Source of the DNA: Delphinus delphis
Taxonomy: Eukaryota; Chordata; Mammalia; Artiodactyla; Delphinidae
Direction: 5' to 3'
NCBI RefSeq assembly: GCF_949987515.2
Contig: NC_082697.1
Span: 19,785,730-19,849,729, forward strand
Length of the DNA stretch: 64,000 bases
Shown piece by piece: positions 41,516-52,330 of the stretch. Below the pieces are notes generated by a model. That model was given only the letters and a program-made list of their open reading frames with translations. It was not told the origin of the DNA and did not search any database. The position numbers and the translations under genes were made by a program. Numbering within the stretch: the first letter of the stretch is position 1; every line of letters starts with the position of its first letter.

Positions 41516-42419
41516 CTCGATTCTTCAATCAGTCCACAGATGCTGTAGTTTCTTGATGAGTCTTGATTCTGGTCATCACTCCCGGGCTGTCCGGGCCCCA
41601 ATATGATTCCCATAGTTACTGATGGCACTCCAGATTTTTCCCAGCAGATGCTAGGCTCCTTGGCTCAGCACTTTCTAGGAGTCTCAATGCTTAGGCAATA
41701 GCAGATGCTAAAGACAAAAAGCAGCCCTAGGAAGAAGGTTACTTTAAATTGCCTGCAAAAAGGGACACGAGTAGGTCAGACTTGCCTTTATTTATCTTAT
41801 TTGTGAGCATAATTTCTCATCATACTTTGGTGGAACAACTTTTATTCACATCCCGAGTGGATTCATCACCCAGGTTATTGCCTTCCTGGGTGCCCTCAGA
41901 CCCCTGGAAGTCAGCACATGTGGTGCTGCTGAGCTGGATGCTGGAGACATCTGATCTACCAAGGAAAACTCAGGCAGACAAAACTGTGGTTATTACCCAG
42001 GCTAGGAAGCAACGGAGGTGACAAATCCCACTTTCTTCCTGTTCGGAGGAAGAATCTTCAATTAAGTAAAAATTGATTTTCTAATGATTTTTTTTTCTCC
42101 TGCTGGCCATTGGTGGAGTGCTTGAACCGGCTCCAGCTCTGCTTATAGGAGAGAAATTAAGTCGCTGCCACTGCTGACAAAAGAACTGGTCTCAAGTGTG
42201 GGAAACAACTTAATCCTTTTTATTTTGGGCAAAACAGAGGATGGTGCCCATCATGGAAGGGGAAATGGCTCAACTGAAAAAAACTCAAAAATTCCAGGCC
42301 CTTTTGTTGGAAATGTGAAACTCTGTGGGTGCTTCACATCTTTTTGTGACTCAATGGTGACAGTCTGAGCCACCCAAATGCTATCAAGTACAACTAAGAG
42401 AATCTTGATGTAGAGACTA
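41516..42419. other. Unique sequence, possible regulatory block at 42030-42130
   Basis: No repeat or exon recognised. TTCAATTAAGTAAAAATTGA and TTCTAATGATTTTTT near 42057-42090 are TAAT-rich. The last 180 bp may belong to the LTR that follows. Confidence 0.4.
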
Positions 42420-42660
42420 AGGAGGTCATGGTGGAGCAAGTCTTGAAGCTTCTACACTTACCCTCTTGGACCGCCCAGGTTATGAAGAAGTCTGCAATGA
42501 AAGACAACACCTAGAGAGAAAGGGAGAGAGATCCAGCCTGTGTAGCTCTCCCAGCTGCCCCATCAGCTAATGGCAGCTGGAGAAGAAGTAAATTGTGGTA
42601 AGCCACTATTTTGTGGATGGCTTGATATGCGGCAATAGATAAGTGATATTTTCCCAACTG
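42420..42660 (+). mobile_element. MaLR/ERVL-type LTR 3-prime fragment
   Basis: AGGAGGTCATGGTGGAGCAA, CTGTGTAGCTCTCCCAGCTG, AGTAAATTGTGGTAAGCCAC, TTGATATGCGGCAATAGATA recall the 3-prime half of a MaLR-like LTR (canonical TTTAAGCCACTAAGTTTTGG ... GCAGCAATAGATAACT). Upstream boundary unclear. Confidence 0.6.
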
Positions 42661-42984
42661 GAAAACTCAAAGTTACAATGGCAAAACTACTCCACCTTAG
42701 CTTTCCTCTCTCCCACATGTGTGGCTCTCTACACGAAAATGTATCCCAAGCCTTCGCCCATCCTCTTCCCCATCCCAAGGAAGAGATGTCTTTCTTTGCC
42801 AAAGGTAATTGGTACTCATGATTCTATCAGCTGCTCCTTCCTCTGGGATCTGCACCCTCAATTATCTTCTTTGCGAATATTCTCTTCACATTCCTTCCAT
42901 TCTTCAGATATGCCTGTTAGCTCTCCTCCAATCCTCTCTTGGCTTCTCTATGGTGTCTCACTTTGTTGCCTTCTCGCCTTGTGG
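42661..42984. other. Unique pyrimidine-rich sequence
   Basis: Contains part of a 140-codon open frame (42643-43065) that runs into the MIR downstream. No family motif, so not called. Confidence 0.4.
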
Positions 42985-43149
42985 GTCTTGAGTGTGGGCT
43001 CTGGAGTCAGGCAGCCTTGGGTTGGAGTTTTCATTTTAATTTTAGTTCTGCCACATATTGCCTGAGTGACCTTGGGTCAGTTGTTTAACTTTTCTAAGTC
43101 CAGTTTTCTGGCACATAAAATGGAGATCACCATAGTACCTAGGTCATCG
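42985..43149 (+). mobile_element. MIR SINE head and core
   Basis: GTGGGCTCTGGAGTCAGGCA, GCCTTGGGTTGGAGTTTTC, TCTGCCACATATTGCCTGAG, TGACCTTGGGTCAGTTGTTT and AAAATGGAGATCACCATAGT match MIR. It stops abruptly at a T21 run where the MIR tail should continue. Confidence 0.88.
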
Positions 43150-43170
43150 TTTTTTTTTTTTTTTTTTTTT
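43150..43170. repeat. (T)21 tract interrupting a MIR
   Basis: Uninterrupted run of 21 T immediately after the MIR core, followed by CTTTTTAATAGGG. On the minus strand it reads ATTAAA, then AAGA(A)n, like the end of a polyadenylated transcript. Confidence 0.9.
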
Positions 43171-44149
43171 CTTTTTAATAGGGATGTTCATTGAGGGAGC
43201 AGAGTCCATGGACCTGACTCCTGTGGTCACACCTGTTTCCAGTCACCATCACAGTTCTCCTCTTACCACTTAATGACAGCAGTGACCTCGCTTTCCTGAG
43301 CAGCTAAGATTGAAAACAAAATAGGGCTGGACCACATTGTGACTTGAGCACCTATTAAAGCCTTTGCCCTTGATACCATAGGTGACACATTGCCTCAAAG
43401 AAAGAAAGATTCCCTATTGGCCCAACCAAACAGTAGAGACACCTGCCCTGAACCTTTCCATATGTGAGACCTGCCTGTAGCCAGTTCTTCACTAGCTTGG
43501 CATCAGAGTAGAAGCCTCATCTCTCTCTCTCTCATCTTCACTTAATAGAACTTAGCAGAAGGCCTTACTTCTGTAAGGAAAAGAAAAGAATGGATGGTGC
43601 GTAGATGTAAACAAATGCTTGTTGATGGAGTGAATAACTGGCATGGCATATGCTGGGTCCCCTGTGACCCATGTAAGTGTTTATCACATATAAATAAGTC
43701 AGGTGAATATCTCTGTTTCACAGATGTGCTCCTTTTTTAAACTGAATTATTCAGTCTTTTAGGGACATGATTCCTAATCTTGACCATGTGTTGTTTGGGG
43801 GCCTGGGGACCCATGATTCCCCGTAGAAACAGAATAGGAAAGAGGACAGGTATGGAAATTCCAATGTTCATGCCAGTTTTTTCCACATTTTGCTCAAGGA
43901 TGGGACTCAAGAGGGTAGGACTACGCTGGGAAGGAAGGGGCAAGTGGAATGTTGTCTGCACAGCTGTGTAGTTCATGTAATTCAGGAAGGTGAACAGCTC
44001 AGACCACCCACAGTCCAGAGCAGGGTAAGAGTAGGAACGCTGAGCACCTGGGCGGGCTGAGGAACAGCCAATTCCCAGGGTTTGGCCCTTACCCCCATTA
44101 AACAAACATGGAGCCCCAGCTCCTTTTATTAGCTGAATGGGAAGAGAGA
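43171..44149. other. Unassigned sequence downstream of the T tract
   Basis: 43171-43380 could be an antisense retrocopy, given the adjacent polyT and the abrupt break of the MIR, but its source is not recognised. AAACAAATGCTTGTTGATGG (43608) recalls an L2 terminus. Nothing else recognised. Confidence 0.35.
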
Positions 44150-44460
44150 AAATTGAAGTGTAATAGAAAAGTAACTCTGCACAAATTTTATTTCAGTTAA
44201 AAAATAAAATGCTCTTTAATTCCACCTTTCTACTCTGAAGAGCCCTTATCTGGAATAACTCAAGCAATGATGATGAGCTTAGGTATTTCTTTTAATTATC
44301 CAGTGCTACCTCGCAGCCCAGCCCTACTGCAAGCACTCAGCTACTCCAAGCAAAGCCATTCTAACAATTTCGATTAAATCCTGGCCTCTTCCCAACTGCA
44401 CACAAATTAAAAAAGCATTACCGGACGATTCTAGCTCCAGCTCTTGGAAGTGTTGTTATA
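44150..44460. other. Repeat-free block, candidate conserved noncoding element
   Basis: No repeat signature. Contains CTCTTTAATTCCACC, TTCTTTTAATTATCCAG, TTTCGATTAAATCC and CACAAATTAAAAAAGC. A TAAT-rich cluster in non-repetitive DNA, similar to the block at 38050. Inference only. Confidence 0.3.
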
Positions 44461-45054
44461 TAAAGAAAGAGGAAGGTTGCCAAAGGCTTGTTGGCATTTC
44501 CTTAGCCACAGGGGAGGATTAACCCCCTGGGTTTCTTGGGATGGAGAGATTTTCTTTTCCTCCCAATTTCAACAGTCTTTTTTCTATTGTTGTTTTGAAC
44601 TGTTCCTTCAAGCACACTTTAAACAGATTTGTGATGTAGAAGGCACTGATGAGTTTTTGAATAGCACACATTTCCCCCAAAGCTTTGGGGATGGCCCCCA
44701 AGACATGTTTCTAAGAAGATGTCTCTGCTTGTCGCAAGTTGACCAGTTTCACAATGTAGGGGAAAGTCTGATTTAGAAGACCTCCCCAGGTAATTGTTTC
44801 ACTTGTCTGGAGACTTGAATAAGGGCCTCTGGGTCTGCTTAACTTTAGAGTCAGTCTCCCTTAGAGACCAGAGGAATCTAGCATCATTGCTCAAAGCACT
44901 GCTCTCCACGGCCTCCTGATGCCACAGGTTCACAGTTCTCTACCTCTCTTCCCTTTGGGGCAACAAGACTGACGAGGGGCAAAAGGTGAGAGGGAGGACA
45001 CACAAGCACACCTAAAGGAAGGAGAGACCAAGTCCCACCCATCAGACCCTGGAA
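44461..45054. other. Unique sequence, nothing recognised
   Basis: A 110-codon open frame (44444-44776) with no family motif is not called. No repeat recognised. Confidence 0.4.
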
Positions 45055-45185
45055 GAAAACTGAGGCTCACAGATGTATGAGTCCGGCTTGAGAACACACA
45101 TCCCACAGGTGGCAAAACCTGAAATCAAGTCCAGGTGTATTGACTCCTCCTCCAATTCTTTTTCCACTCTGCCATGCCACTTCTC
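45055..45185 (-). mobile_element. MIR fragment, antisense
   Basis: GAAAACTGAGGCTCACAGAT, CACAGGTGGCAAAACCTGAA, ATCAAGTCCAGGTGTATTGA and TCCACTCTGCCATGCCACTT match antisense MIR core and head. Confidence 0.7.
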
Positions 45186-45329
45186 AGTGGAGAAATGCCC
45201 ATTGCTGGTCACAGGGAGATGTGATGATTCAAGAAGGTGAGGGTACAAGGCAAGGAAAATGGAGGCAAGGATCCAGGATGATGGGAATTCTTACCGATAG
45301 ATAGCCCTCTCTGGACCCTAAGACTTTGT

Positions 45330-45690
45330 AAACTTTTTATTGATGTGCTCTTATCACCAGTGTACAGCTAGATAAGTTTCCCCCAAACTGAATGCACTCA
45401 TAAACTAGAACCAATCAAAAAGCAAAACATGACCACCTCCCAAAAGCCTTCCTCACCGCCTCTCCCAGTCACTACCTTGCCCAAGGTGGCATCATCCTAA
45501 TGTTTGACACCAGAGTGGTTTCACTTGCTGTTGTGCCCTAAATCAAAGGAACCACACAATATGTCCTCTTTTGTGTCTGTCTTCTTTCATTTAACATCGT
45601 CCCCACTGTCTGATTTATCCTCATTTACATGTGTGGCTGTCGATTGGTCAGTCTCATTGAAATATAGTATTCTATTGTTTAAATAGAACA
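45330..45690 (-). mobile_element. Old L1M fragment, antisense
   Basis: AACTTTTTATTGATGTGCTC, TCCCAGTCACTACCTTGCCC, ACACAATATGTCCTCTTTTG, TGTCTGTCTTCTTTCATTTA and GAAATATAGTATTCTATTG follow an antisense L1M 3-prime region. Confidence 0.7.
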
Positions 45691-45811
45691 CATTGTTTAA
45701 AGAGCAGTAAGATGTGTCTGCTTACTGTAAATGGCCGCTTGCAACCCCATCTATTTTTGATTGGCTTGATGTTCGTTTTGTGCCTTCAAAATTTTGCCCT
45801 GAGCCACCCAC

Positions 45812-46034
45812 CATCAGGCTTTTCTCTTTTTTTTAAAGATTTTTTGATGTGGGCCATTTTTAAAGTCTTTACTGAATTTGTTACTATATTGCTTCTGTTT
45901 CATGTTTTGGTTTTCTGGCCCCGAGGCATGTGGGATCTTAGCTCCCCAACCAGGGATCGAACCCGCACCCCCTGCATTGTAAGGCAAAGTCTTAACCACT
46001 GGACCATCAGGAAAGTCCCCCATCAGGCTTTTCT
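45812..46034 (-). mobile_element. CHR-type SINE, antisense, with 14-bp target-site duplication
   Basis: Body 45826-46020: TTTTTTTAAAGATTTTTTGA, GGGCCATTTTTAAAGTCTTT, GTTACTATATTGCTTCTGTT, GAGGCATGTGGGATCTTAGC, CAGGGATCGAACCCGC, CTTAACCACTGGACCATCAG. The minus strand carries a Pol III B-box-like GGTTCGATCCC and A-box-like TGGTCCAGTGG. The duplication CATCAGGCTTTTCT at 45812-45825 and 46021-46034 is exact. Confidence 0.95.
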
Positions 46035-46859
46035 TAAAACTTAAACCACCTCTGCCTATTGTCAAGTGGATGCCATTCTAACTAAGACTTTCCCTCCAAA
46101 TTCTGGGCTGTGGTGGCTGCTTTGGTTTCCCAGTAATTTTCTTATCTCTGAGGGGAGAAAGTTCACTTGTATGTGCTTTTTCCAGCCATCATCAGAGAAA
46201 AGCTTAAGGATCATTGAAAAAAAAAGAAAAGGATCATTGATTCCTGGGGTGGGGTGGGGGGAATAGATTTCAACTCTCCTGCACCAACTCTCATCTACTG
46301 ACAGTGGCATCCTGGACACTGCAATGAGAAGTCTCCCTCCTAGGTCAGCAGCTGTGATTGATTAGTAATGTCTGCCACTGGTGAGAGTAGAGGGGAATGG
46401 TTGTGGTCCAATGTTTTGTCCAACCTTCATTATACAGACAAGTAGCTGAAATCTGGGCAAGTCAAGGACTGAGCTGGACGTGGACCCATTCTCTTTGTTT
46501 ATCACTGCAAAATCATTGAAATTGTTGGTTATTTATGTGACAATGAAGCTCTGTTAGAACCTGTTAGGAAAAGACTTGCAGGGGAATAAATTATCCTTCT
46601 TTCTTCTAAGAGGATTCAAGTCAGGAAATGGAAAAAAAAGAGGGTGAGCCTGTAGGCTGGTTCCACGGCTGCCCCATTACCACCCTCCCTCCCCATTTAT
46701 TAGTGCCCATGTCCAGGCTGGCTGCTCTCGAAGGGCAGCCAAGCTCTGTGGCCCAGGTCCAGAGGCGAAATCACTGCCTGCCTCACTTAAGAAAACACTC
46801 TCCTGTCTCCATCAATCAGTGAGCTCCCACTCAGAGCCCCTTTGCTGTCCCCACCCCAG
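46035..46859. other. Unique sequence, nothing recognised
   Basis: Includes a short G-rich run (GGGGTGGGGTGGGGGG, about 46245-46261). CATTATACAGACAAGTAGCT near 46428 faintly recalls antisense MIR. Confidence 0.4.
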
Positions 46860-47065
46860 CAAGGCCCAGATGTTTTATTTATGGGCTGGTCTCTTTAGGA
46901 GGGAGCGGAATCAGATACATATCTCGCTTCCTATTATTCATGAGCCTTAGGTAGAGGGATGCCACAGTGGCAGATGAGAAAAGCCTTCAATCAAATCTTG
47001 ATGAAATAAACTAATTAAGGAGATTACACCTCCATAATGATGTTAATTGTACAGACAGGAAATCT
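46860..47065. other. Repeat-free block, candidate conserved noncoding element
   Basis: GATGTTTTATTTATGGGCTG, CCTATTATTCATGAGCC, AACTAATTAAGGAGATTAC and CATAATGATGTTAATTGTAC: dense homeodomain/HOX-type cores with no repeat signature. The densest candidate enhancer by eye in the window. Inference only. Confidence 0.35.
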
Positions 47066-47486
47066 CAGCCTTCCTGGCTGACTGGCTTTTCCTCCACAAG
47101 GCCATCCTTCAGCATCTTCAGAAATCAGTGGTGGTCCCTGCCTGTGTGTGCAGGGGCTGAGCCACTGCCAAGAGCCCAGGGCTTTCCTCCATGAAGACCA
47201 AAAGCCTTGGTTCTGAGATTCTCTTGCTCGTCCCGTTGCAAGGAATCGGAGTGTGGCCAGGGCCTTAGAGAAGACTGATTTATTACTGTCATTGTTGTTG
47301 TTAATCAGCTAGAAGCAGAGTGTCAGAGGACTTTGTAAGAGTCAGGCTCATAGGAAGCACCCCGAAGTGGACATGGGGCTTCAACCCTCCCTCCCCCGTT
47401 CCTTGCCCATCCCAACCACCACCCCCAGGCCCACTGCAGCTAAAAGATATTCATACAAATTCTCTAAGTGGGAATCAGAATAAAAC
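47066..47486. other. Unique sequence, nothing recognised
   Basis: CCTGCCTGTGTGTGCAGG near 47139 is a small palindromic patch. No repeat or exon recognised. Confidence 0.4.
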
Positions 47487-47930
47487 CTATTCATTCATTC
47501 ATTTGTTCATTCATTCACTGTTTTATTCAGCAAATAGTTATTAGGAGGCTACTCCATGCTGGGCACCATTCATAGGAGTGACAAAACAGACAGATCCCTT
47601 GCTTTTACAGATCTTACATTTAATGAAGGAGAGAGACAATAAACACACAGGTACATGAGTAATGCATTGGAGAGTGGTAAGTGCTATGGAGAAAAGCAAA
47701 GCTGGGAGAGGCAGCTAGCGAGCGTGGGTATGAAGGGGACCCTGGTAATACTTTATTAGAGGTTCTCGGATGTTTCCTTAAGAGATGACATCTGTGCCAG
47801 CCGTGGGGTGAGGAGACTTCAGGGCAGAAGGGACAGTATGCATGGGTACCCCAAAACAGAAGAGAGTTGAGTGGGAAAAGACCACCAGGGGTTAGAACAG
47901 AGGTAGTGACACATGGTTTCAGGTGATAGC
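47487..47930 (-). mobile_element. L2 3-prime region, antisense
   Basis: Starts with the antisense terminus (TTCATTCATTCATTTGTTC), then AGGCTACTCCATGCTGGGCA, TTTAATGAAGGAGAGAGACA, GTGGTAAGTGCTATGGAGAA, TAAGAGATGACATCTGTGCC in consensus order. One of the clearest L2 copies here. The ATTC repeats at 47490-47518 belong to its terminus. Confidence 0.88.
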
Positions 47931-47974
47931 CTAACAAACATCTTCTTCTCCTGATGGGCTAGCAGATCTATGCC

Positions 47975-48095
47975 GGCAGAGTCTGTTTTGTCCTTTAATA
48001 TTTTTTCCCCTCACTCTTGTAGACCCTGCCCCAGCACACTGCCTGGCATATGGTAGGTGTTCGACACATACTTGTTGATTGAATAAATTATTAAT
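47975..48095 (+). mobile_element. L2 3-prime end
   Basis: GCAGAGTCTGTTTTGTCCTT, GCACACTGCCTGGCATATGG, TAGGTGTTCGACACATACTT and GTTGATTGAATAAAT are the L2 terminus in sense, opposed to the L2 just upstream. Confidence 0.8.
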
Positions 48096-48529
48096 GAACT
48101 AATGAGGGAAATGAGTGATGTGGAGGGATCTCTGTACCAAGGTGAGGGTGGATGCAGGTGCTAAAAGGCAGAGAGGCTAAGATGTGGACCTGCGTGGAGA
48201 GAGTTAGGAGGCAAGTGTCCCAGTGCCTAACCCAGGCCTTGGGCCAGGGAGCCGAGAAGGCTCTTTGTCAAACTCATCTGGTTTCCTTAGCATCTTGCCA
48301 GCCTAAGTCCCCGGGGTGGTAACCTTGAACACGAAGTGGCTGGCTAAGGAGAGGACAATGGTGGTATTCTCCTTACCTGAGGCAATTCCTGACATCAACC
48401 CTATAAAGTTATTCCAAAGGACAGAATTCTATGTGTATCACATTGGTGGTAATACTACCACCTGGGAAGTTTATGTAGCAGGCAAGGAGTACGCAGGTCT
48501 AAAGCACACTTTAAAATGAAAATAAAGCA
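48096..48529. other. Unique sequence, nothing recognised
   Basis: 48430-48500 (GGTGGTAATACTACCACCTG) has a short palindrome. No repeat family or exon recognised. Confidence 0.4.
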
Positions 48530-49110
48530 GCTATGAAGTGCCGCAGTTTATTAAATTAGTAAAAATACAAAATAAAATCTTTACACTTGATACTGGCAAG
48601 GAAACTGTCATGAATTACTGGTAGGCAGAGTATGTTCTGGCAACACTTTTTCAGAAAAAAAGCTGGGTAATAGATCTCCAGACAAATAAAAAAAAAAAGA
48701 GAGATTCTGCATTTAACTCAGTGATAATTCTGGGAATGCACTCAAGGTAAAATTCCTAAATATGAAAAAGTTATATGTTTGAAGATACACACTCCAGCAT
48801 TATTTATAACAGTGAAAAACCCTTGTAAGCTATCCAAACATCCAAAAATAGGGATATGGCTAATTTAATTTAGGTTTATATCTATAGTCACTGGAATTGT
48901 ATGCAATGAGCACAATGAACATTTTCTAGCTGAAATGGAAACACAGAAATAAAGCAAGAAACAAAGTTAACGATATGTAGCAATTCCTGCGTTGTATTTC
49001 AAGTATAGGTTTGCATGTGGACAAAGGCACAAAGTGAATAAGCAGAAATGAGAGTTGTTTTATTTGGCTAATGGAAATATATGTCTTTAAGGAATGTAAA
49101 TGAACTCTAA
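48530..49110 (+). mobile_element. Old L1M fragment, sense
   Basis: CTGGTAGGCAGAGTATGTTC, GGCAACACTTTTTCAGAAA, GGGAATGCACTCAAGGTAAA, CCAGCATTATTTATAACAGT, TAAGCTATCCAAACATCCAA, GGGATATGGCTAATTTAATT and GAATTGTATGCAATGAGC follow an old L1 3-prime region in sense. Confidence 0.7.
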
Positions 49111-49339
49111 ATTAAGCATAGGAGTTACCAAAAGTTTCTACTGTGACCTGATATAAAATAGAGCGATAGAGCCAGGTGCAGCATTAGGAAAAAGAGAGGA
49201 AATGAGGTGCAAAGAGGGCAAGATGCTTGCCTAAATCTCACCAGGAGATTTGTAGATGGGCTAGATTGTTCAAATGAATCAAAATCAATGGAAGACTTTT
49301 CTTTTTAACACAGATGTCCAGACTGAAACCCGCTGGATA

Positions 49340-49660
49340 AATTTGATTCAGTGAAACCAGGGAATTTATACTTTTTTTTTTTTTTTTTGCGGTACGCAGG
49401 CCTCTCACTGTTGTGGCCTCTCCCGTTGCGGAGCACAGGCTCCGGACGCGCAGGCTCAGCAGCCATGGCTCACAGGCCCAGCCGCTCCGCAGCATGTGGG
49501 ATCTTCCCGGACCGGGGCACGAACCCGTGTCCCCTGCATCAGCAGGCGGACTCTCAACCACTGTGCCACCAGGGAAGCCCGGAATTTATACTTTTAAGCA
49601 GCTCCCCAGGTGACCTTGATAGCAGTCAGGACCAATAACCGGGGACAGGAGCGGCAGAAC
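49340..49660. mobile_element. Probable MER5A remnant split by a CHR-2 SINE
   Basis: Left: TTTGATTCAGTGAAACCAGG. Right: CTTTTAAGCAGCTCCCCAGG, TGACCTTGATAGCAGTCAGG. These read as adjoining MER5A blocks around the SINE. Both sides are diverged. Confidence 0.5.
49361..49595 (-). mobile_element. CHR-2 type SINE, antisense, with perfect 15-bp target-site duplication
   Basis: Body 49376-49580: polyT, GCAGGCCTCTCACTGTTGTG, GAGCACAGGCTCCGGACGCG, CAGCATGTGGGATCTTCCCG, GGCGGACTCTCAACCACTGT, GCCACCAGGGAAGCCC. Flanked by the exact duplication GGAATTTATACTTTT (49361-49375, 49581-49595). The perfect duplication and CpG retention suggest a younger copy. Confidence 0.98.
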
Positions 49661-49704
49661 GAGCAGTAGGAGTCCGAGTGCCCCTTATGCCAAGGGTGCA
49701 ATTT

Positions 49705-49880
49705 ACTCAGTGGAGACCACACACCAGGTACTAGTTCAGCCGCTTTGTATGGACTATCCTTATTAATTCTTCCAATCACCTGCTGGAATAAGAACCACTA
49801 TGATCACATTTTACAGATGAGGAGACTGAGGTATAAAGCAGCACAGAAACACGCAGACTATAGATGTCTACAGCCACTTG
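49705..49880 (-). mobile_element. MIR 3-prime half, antisense
   Basis: CACCAGGTACTAGTTCAGCC, TATCCTTATTAATTCTTCCA, ATCACATTTTACAGATGAGG and AGACTGAGGTATAAAGCAGC match antisense MIR. Confidence 0.82.
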
Positions 49881-50504
49881 TATAACTGACCTTCCATCAT
49901 TGAGGACTTGGCCACACTAGGGTACCCACAAGCAAACCCAGCAGTGATGACTGCCCTTCAAGCAGCCACTGCCACACGTTTGGGACCCTCACCCCTATTT
50001 GCACCATTCTTCTGGACCTGACTCCTTCCCTGCTCTGCCTCACATCCTTCTCTTACCTGATCTCCACACAGGTCCATTGGATTTTGAGTGAGCAAAGGGA
50101 GAAAAACTCACACAACGTACCCTTGCGGGGAAGGGTATGCAGGGACTGTGGACTCTGGGACGTGGAGGAGGGGTCCTCAGCCATGTGCAGGGATTATAAC
50201 AGTCAGGGTGACATGCCTTCCTGGACTAGACGGCTCTCTGCAGCTGAAGATTGATTACATACAAACAGTTTTCGTGGCAATTGGCACATGTTCTAACAAA
50301 ATCCAATGCAGTCCAAGTCAGGCTAATTGTTTCAGAGCACAAACCACACGCTTTTGGGGACCTAGTGGCCCCACGAAGCCCCCAAGGTGGCTTTGAGCTA
50401 TGCATGGCTTTTTGTCACTCACATCCTAGGATCTGCTTAGCAAGAGCAGGAGAGGGAAATTCAATGTTTCCAATCCAGAGCTCAAACTCCTTTCACATAC
50501 AGAG
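49881..50504. other. Unique sequence, nothing recognised
   Basis: A 102-codon frame (50088-50396) has no family motif. No repeat recognised. Confidence 0.4.
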
Positions 50505-51180
50505 TGACTCTTATTCATTCATTGGGCTCCTATAGTAGAAATTGGATGACCATCCTCTCTGGGCTGGGATAGCAACAGGCATCAGGGCAAAAAGAATTAG
50601 GAAACTAGATAAGGTCCCTGCCATCCTGGGGCTCGCAGTTGGATTGAAGGAGAGAAGAATTAATTAAAGAATCATGTGCGTAATGTACAATTATAGACAG
50701 AGATAAGTGCTGTAAAACGCTATGAGCATTTAACAGGGTTTCCTGGCCAGTTGGGAGGAAGGGTTAGCTGATGAGATCTGAAGGATGCACAAGACATTGA
50801 CCAGAGAAAGGGACAGAAGAAACATGGTCCTTTCTAGAAGGTATCTGGCTGGACTACAGAAAGGTCCTAGTTGATGGGGAAAGTGGGGAGTTGAAGAGTT
50901 GATGGGACCCTATCACGAGGAGGCCTTGTACTTGTTGCAGATGATCCAAAGCTCTCAATGGGGCTTCAGCTGGGAATGATATAATCAAATTTGCATTTTG
51001 GAAAAGGTGGCTCTGGCTGCTTTGCAGGAAATGGACCTAGGGGTAGGGGCAAGAATGAAAGGCGACAGAAATAGGAGGCTGAATCCCTGATTCAGGCTCT
51101 GGAGAGGGAAGCCTGGGCCAGAATGGGGAGTATGGATACAGAGAGAAGTAGATGGCGTCAAGAGGTAAGTGGACTTGGTC
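50505..51180 (-). mobile_element. Long L2 3-prime region, antisense
   Basis: TTATTCATTCATTGGGCTCC, GATAAGGTCCCTGCCATCCT, GGGGCTCGCAGTTGGATTGA, GACAGAGATAAGTGCTGTAA, GAGGAGGCCTTGTACTTGTT, GGCTCTGGCTGCTTTGCAGG and AATAGGAGGCTGAATCCCTG follow the antisense L2 consensus over about 670 bp. Confidence 0.8.
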
Positions 51181-52189
51181 ATGAACTGGGGTGAAGAAGG
51201 AAATGTGCAATCTCCAGGGATTACAGTTTACCTTACAAGGAGCTGCACTAGAATAAGTACTTACTGCATCATTAGTGATTGGCTTCTATGTGAGTGTTTT
51301 TGAACTTCAGAAACCTTGGGGAGAAAGTTCCAGAAAACTGGTCCTCAATAACCAGGACCCAAGAATAATTCCTGGTGTTTATTAGTCTTCACACCATTTT
51401 CTGGTCCAGAGGAATTAAGAGGGGGAAGGGGTTGTTTCAAGAGGAAAAGAACCTTCCCGTATCCTGCAGGATTACTGAACAGAAACTGGCCAGTGGTCTG
51501 CCCTGTGGGGTGACCTGTTCTCTATTGGAAATGAACAGGCTCCAGAACTGAGCCTCCGGACTGGATGTCAGAGTTGGGTCTAGCTGTGTCACTAACTCAC
51601 CGTGGCTGGAACTGTGACAAAGTTCCCGAATGGTTTTGAATCCAGCACTGAAGCAGGAGGCTTTCTGCCCAGGGTCCTCAGAGCCACTTAACAGCCCCAA
51701 GCTCCCTGAACTGGAGCTGACCCCAAGGACTCTAAGGGCTTGTAAAGAATTAGCAAGCACACAGATGCCAGAATTAGCAAGGCTGCAGAAACCCAGGGAA
51801 AAGGCAACGGGTGCTCCTGCTGCCTCCAAACAGAGGAAACTGCAACACTGACCTCAGAGGCCTCGGGTCTGCCTTGCAAACAGAGCTCCAGGGGCTGCTC
51901 AGAATGAGAGCTGGTCCCAGTGTTTGAGAGGAGCGTCAGAGTTCACGTTTCCCCACATGCCGGCAGCAGTTCCAGTCATTGAGAACAATGGAAACTGGGC
52001 TGGCTCACAGACAGAATAAAGCCCAGGGGAAAAGGCCACGTGACAAATCCATCCCGTTTGCACACGTGCAGAAGAGCAGCCTCCCAGGGCTCTCCCTGCC
52101 AGCTCCTCCAGGCTCTACTCCAAACTCAGATCCCCGCGGCAAGATCCCAGGAAGGCTTCCATCCAGGACTTCCAATGTCACCACAGCTT
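51181..52189. other. Unique sequence of 1 kb, nothing recognised
   Basis: Overlapping open frames on both strands (51437-51879) with no family motif. Moderately GC-rich, with no repeat recognised. Confidence 0.4.
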
Positions 52190-52330
52190 GGTGCTGGCAT
52201 CTTGACAATCAGGGATTTCTTGATAAGGGTGTGTGTTTAAAAATGCAGATTCCTCGTGGGACCTGGAGCCCAGGAATTTGCATTTTTGACAGGACACTGT
52301 CGTCCATGGGTCACTGCTCTGAGCAATACT
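52190..52330. mobile_element. MER5-type hAT MITE, diverged
   Basis: TTTAAAAATGCAGATTCCTC, GACCTGGAGCCCAGGAATTT, GCATTTTTGACAGGACACTG and GGGTCACTGCTCTGAGCAAT resemble MER5A. The left end is eroded. Confidence 0.6.

Noticed and set aside
46245..46261. G-quadruplex candidate
   Set aside because: Only three G runs of four or more with one-base spacers. A fourth run exists only by splitting the last one.
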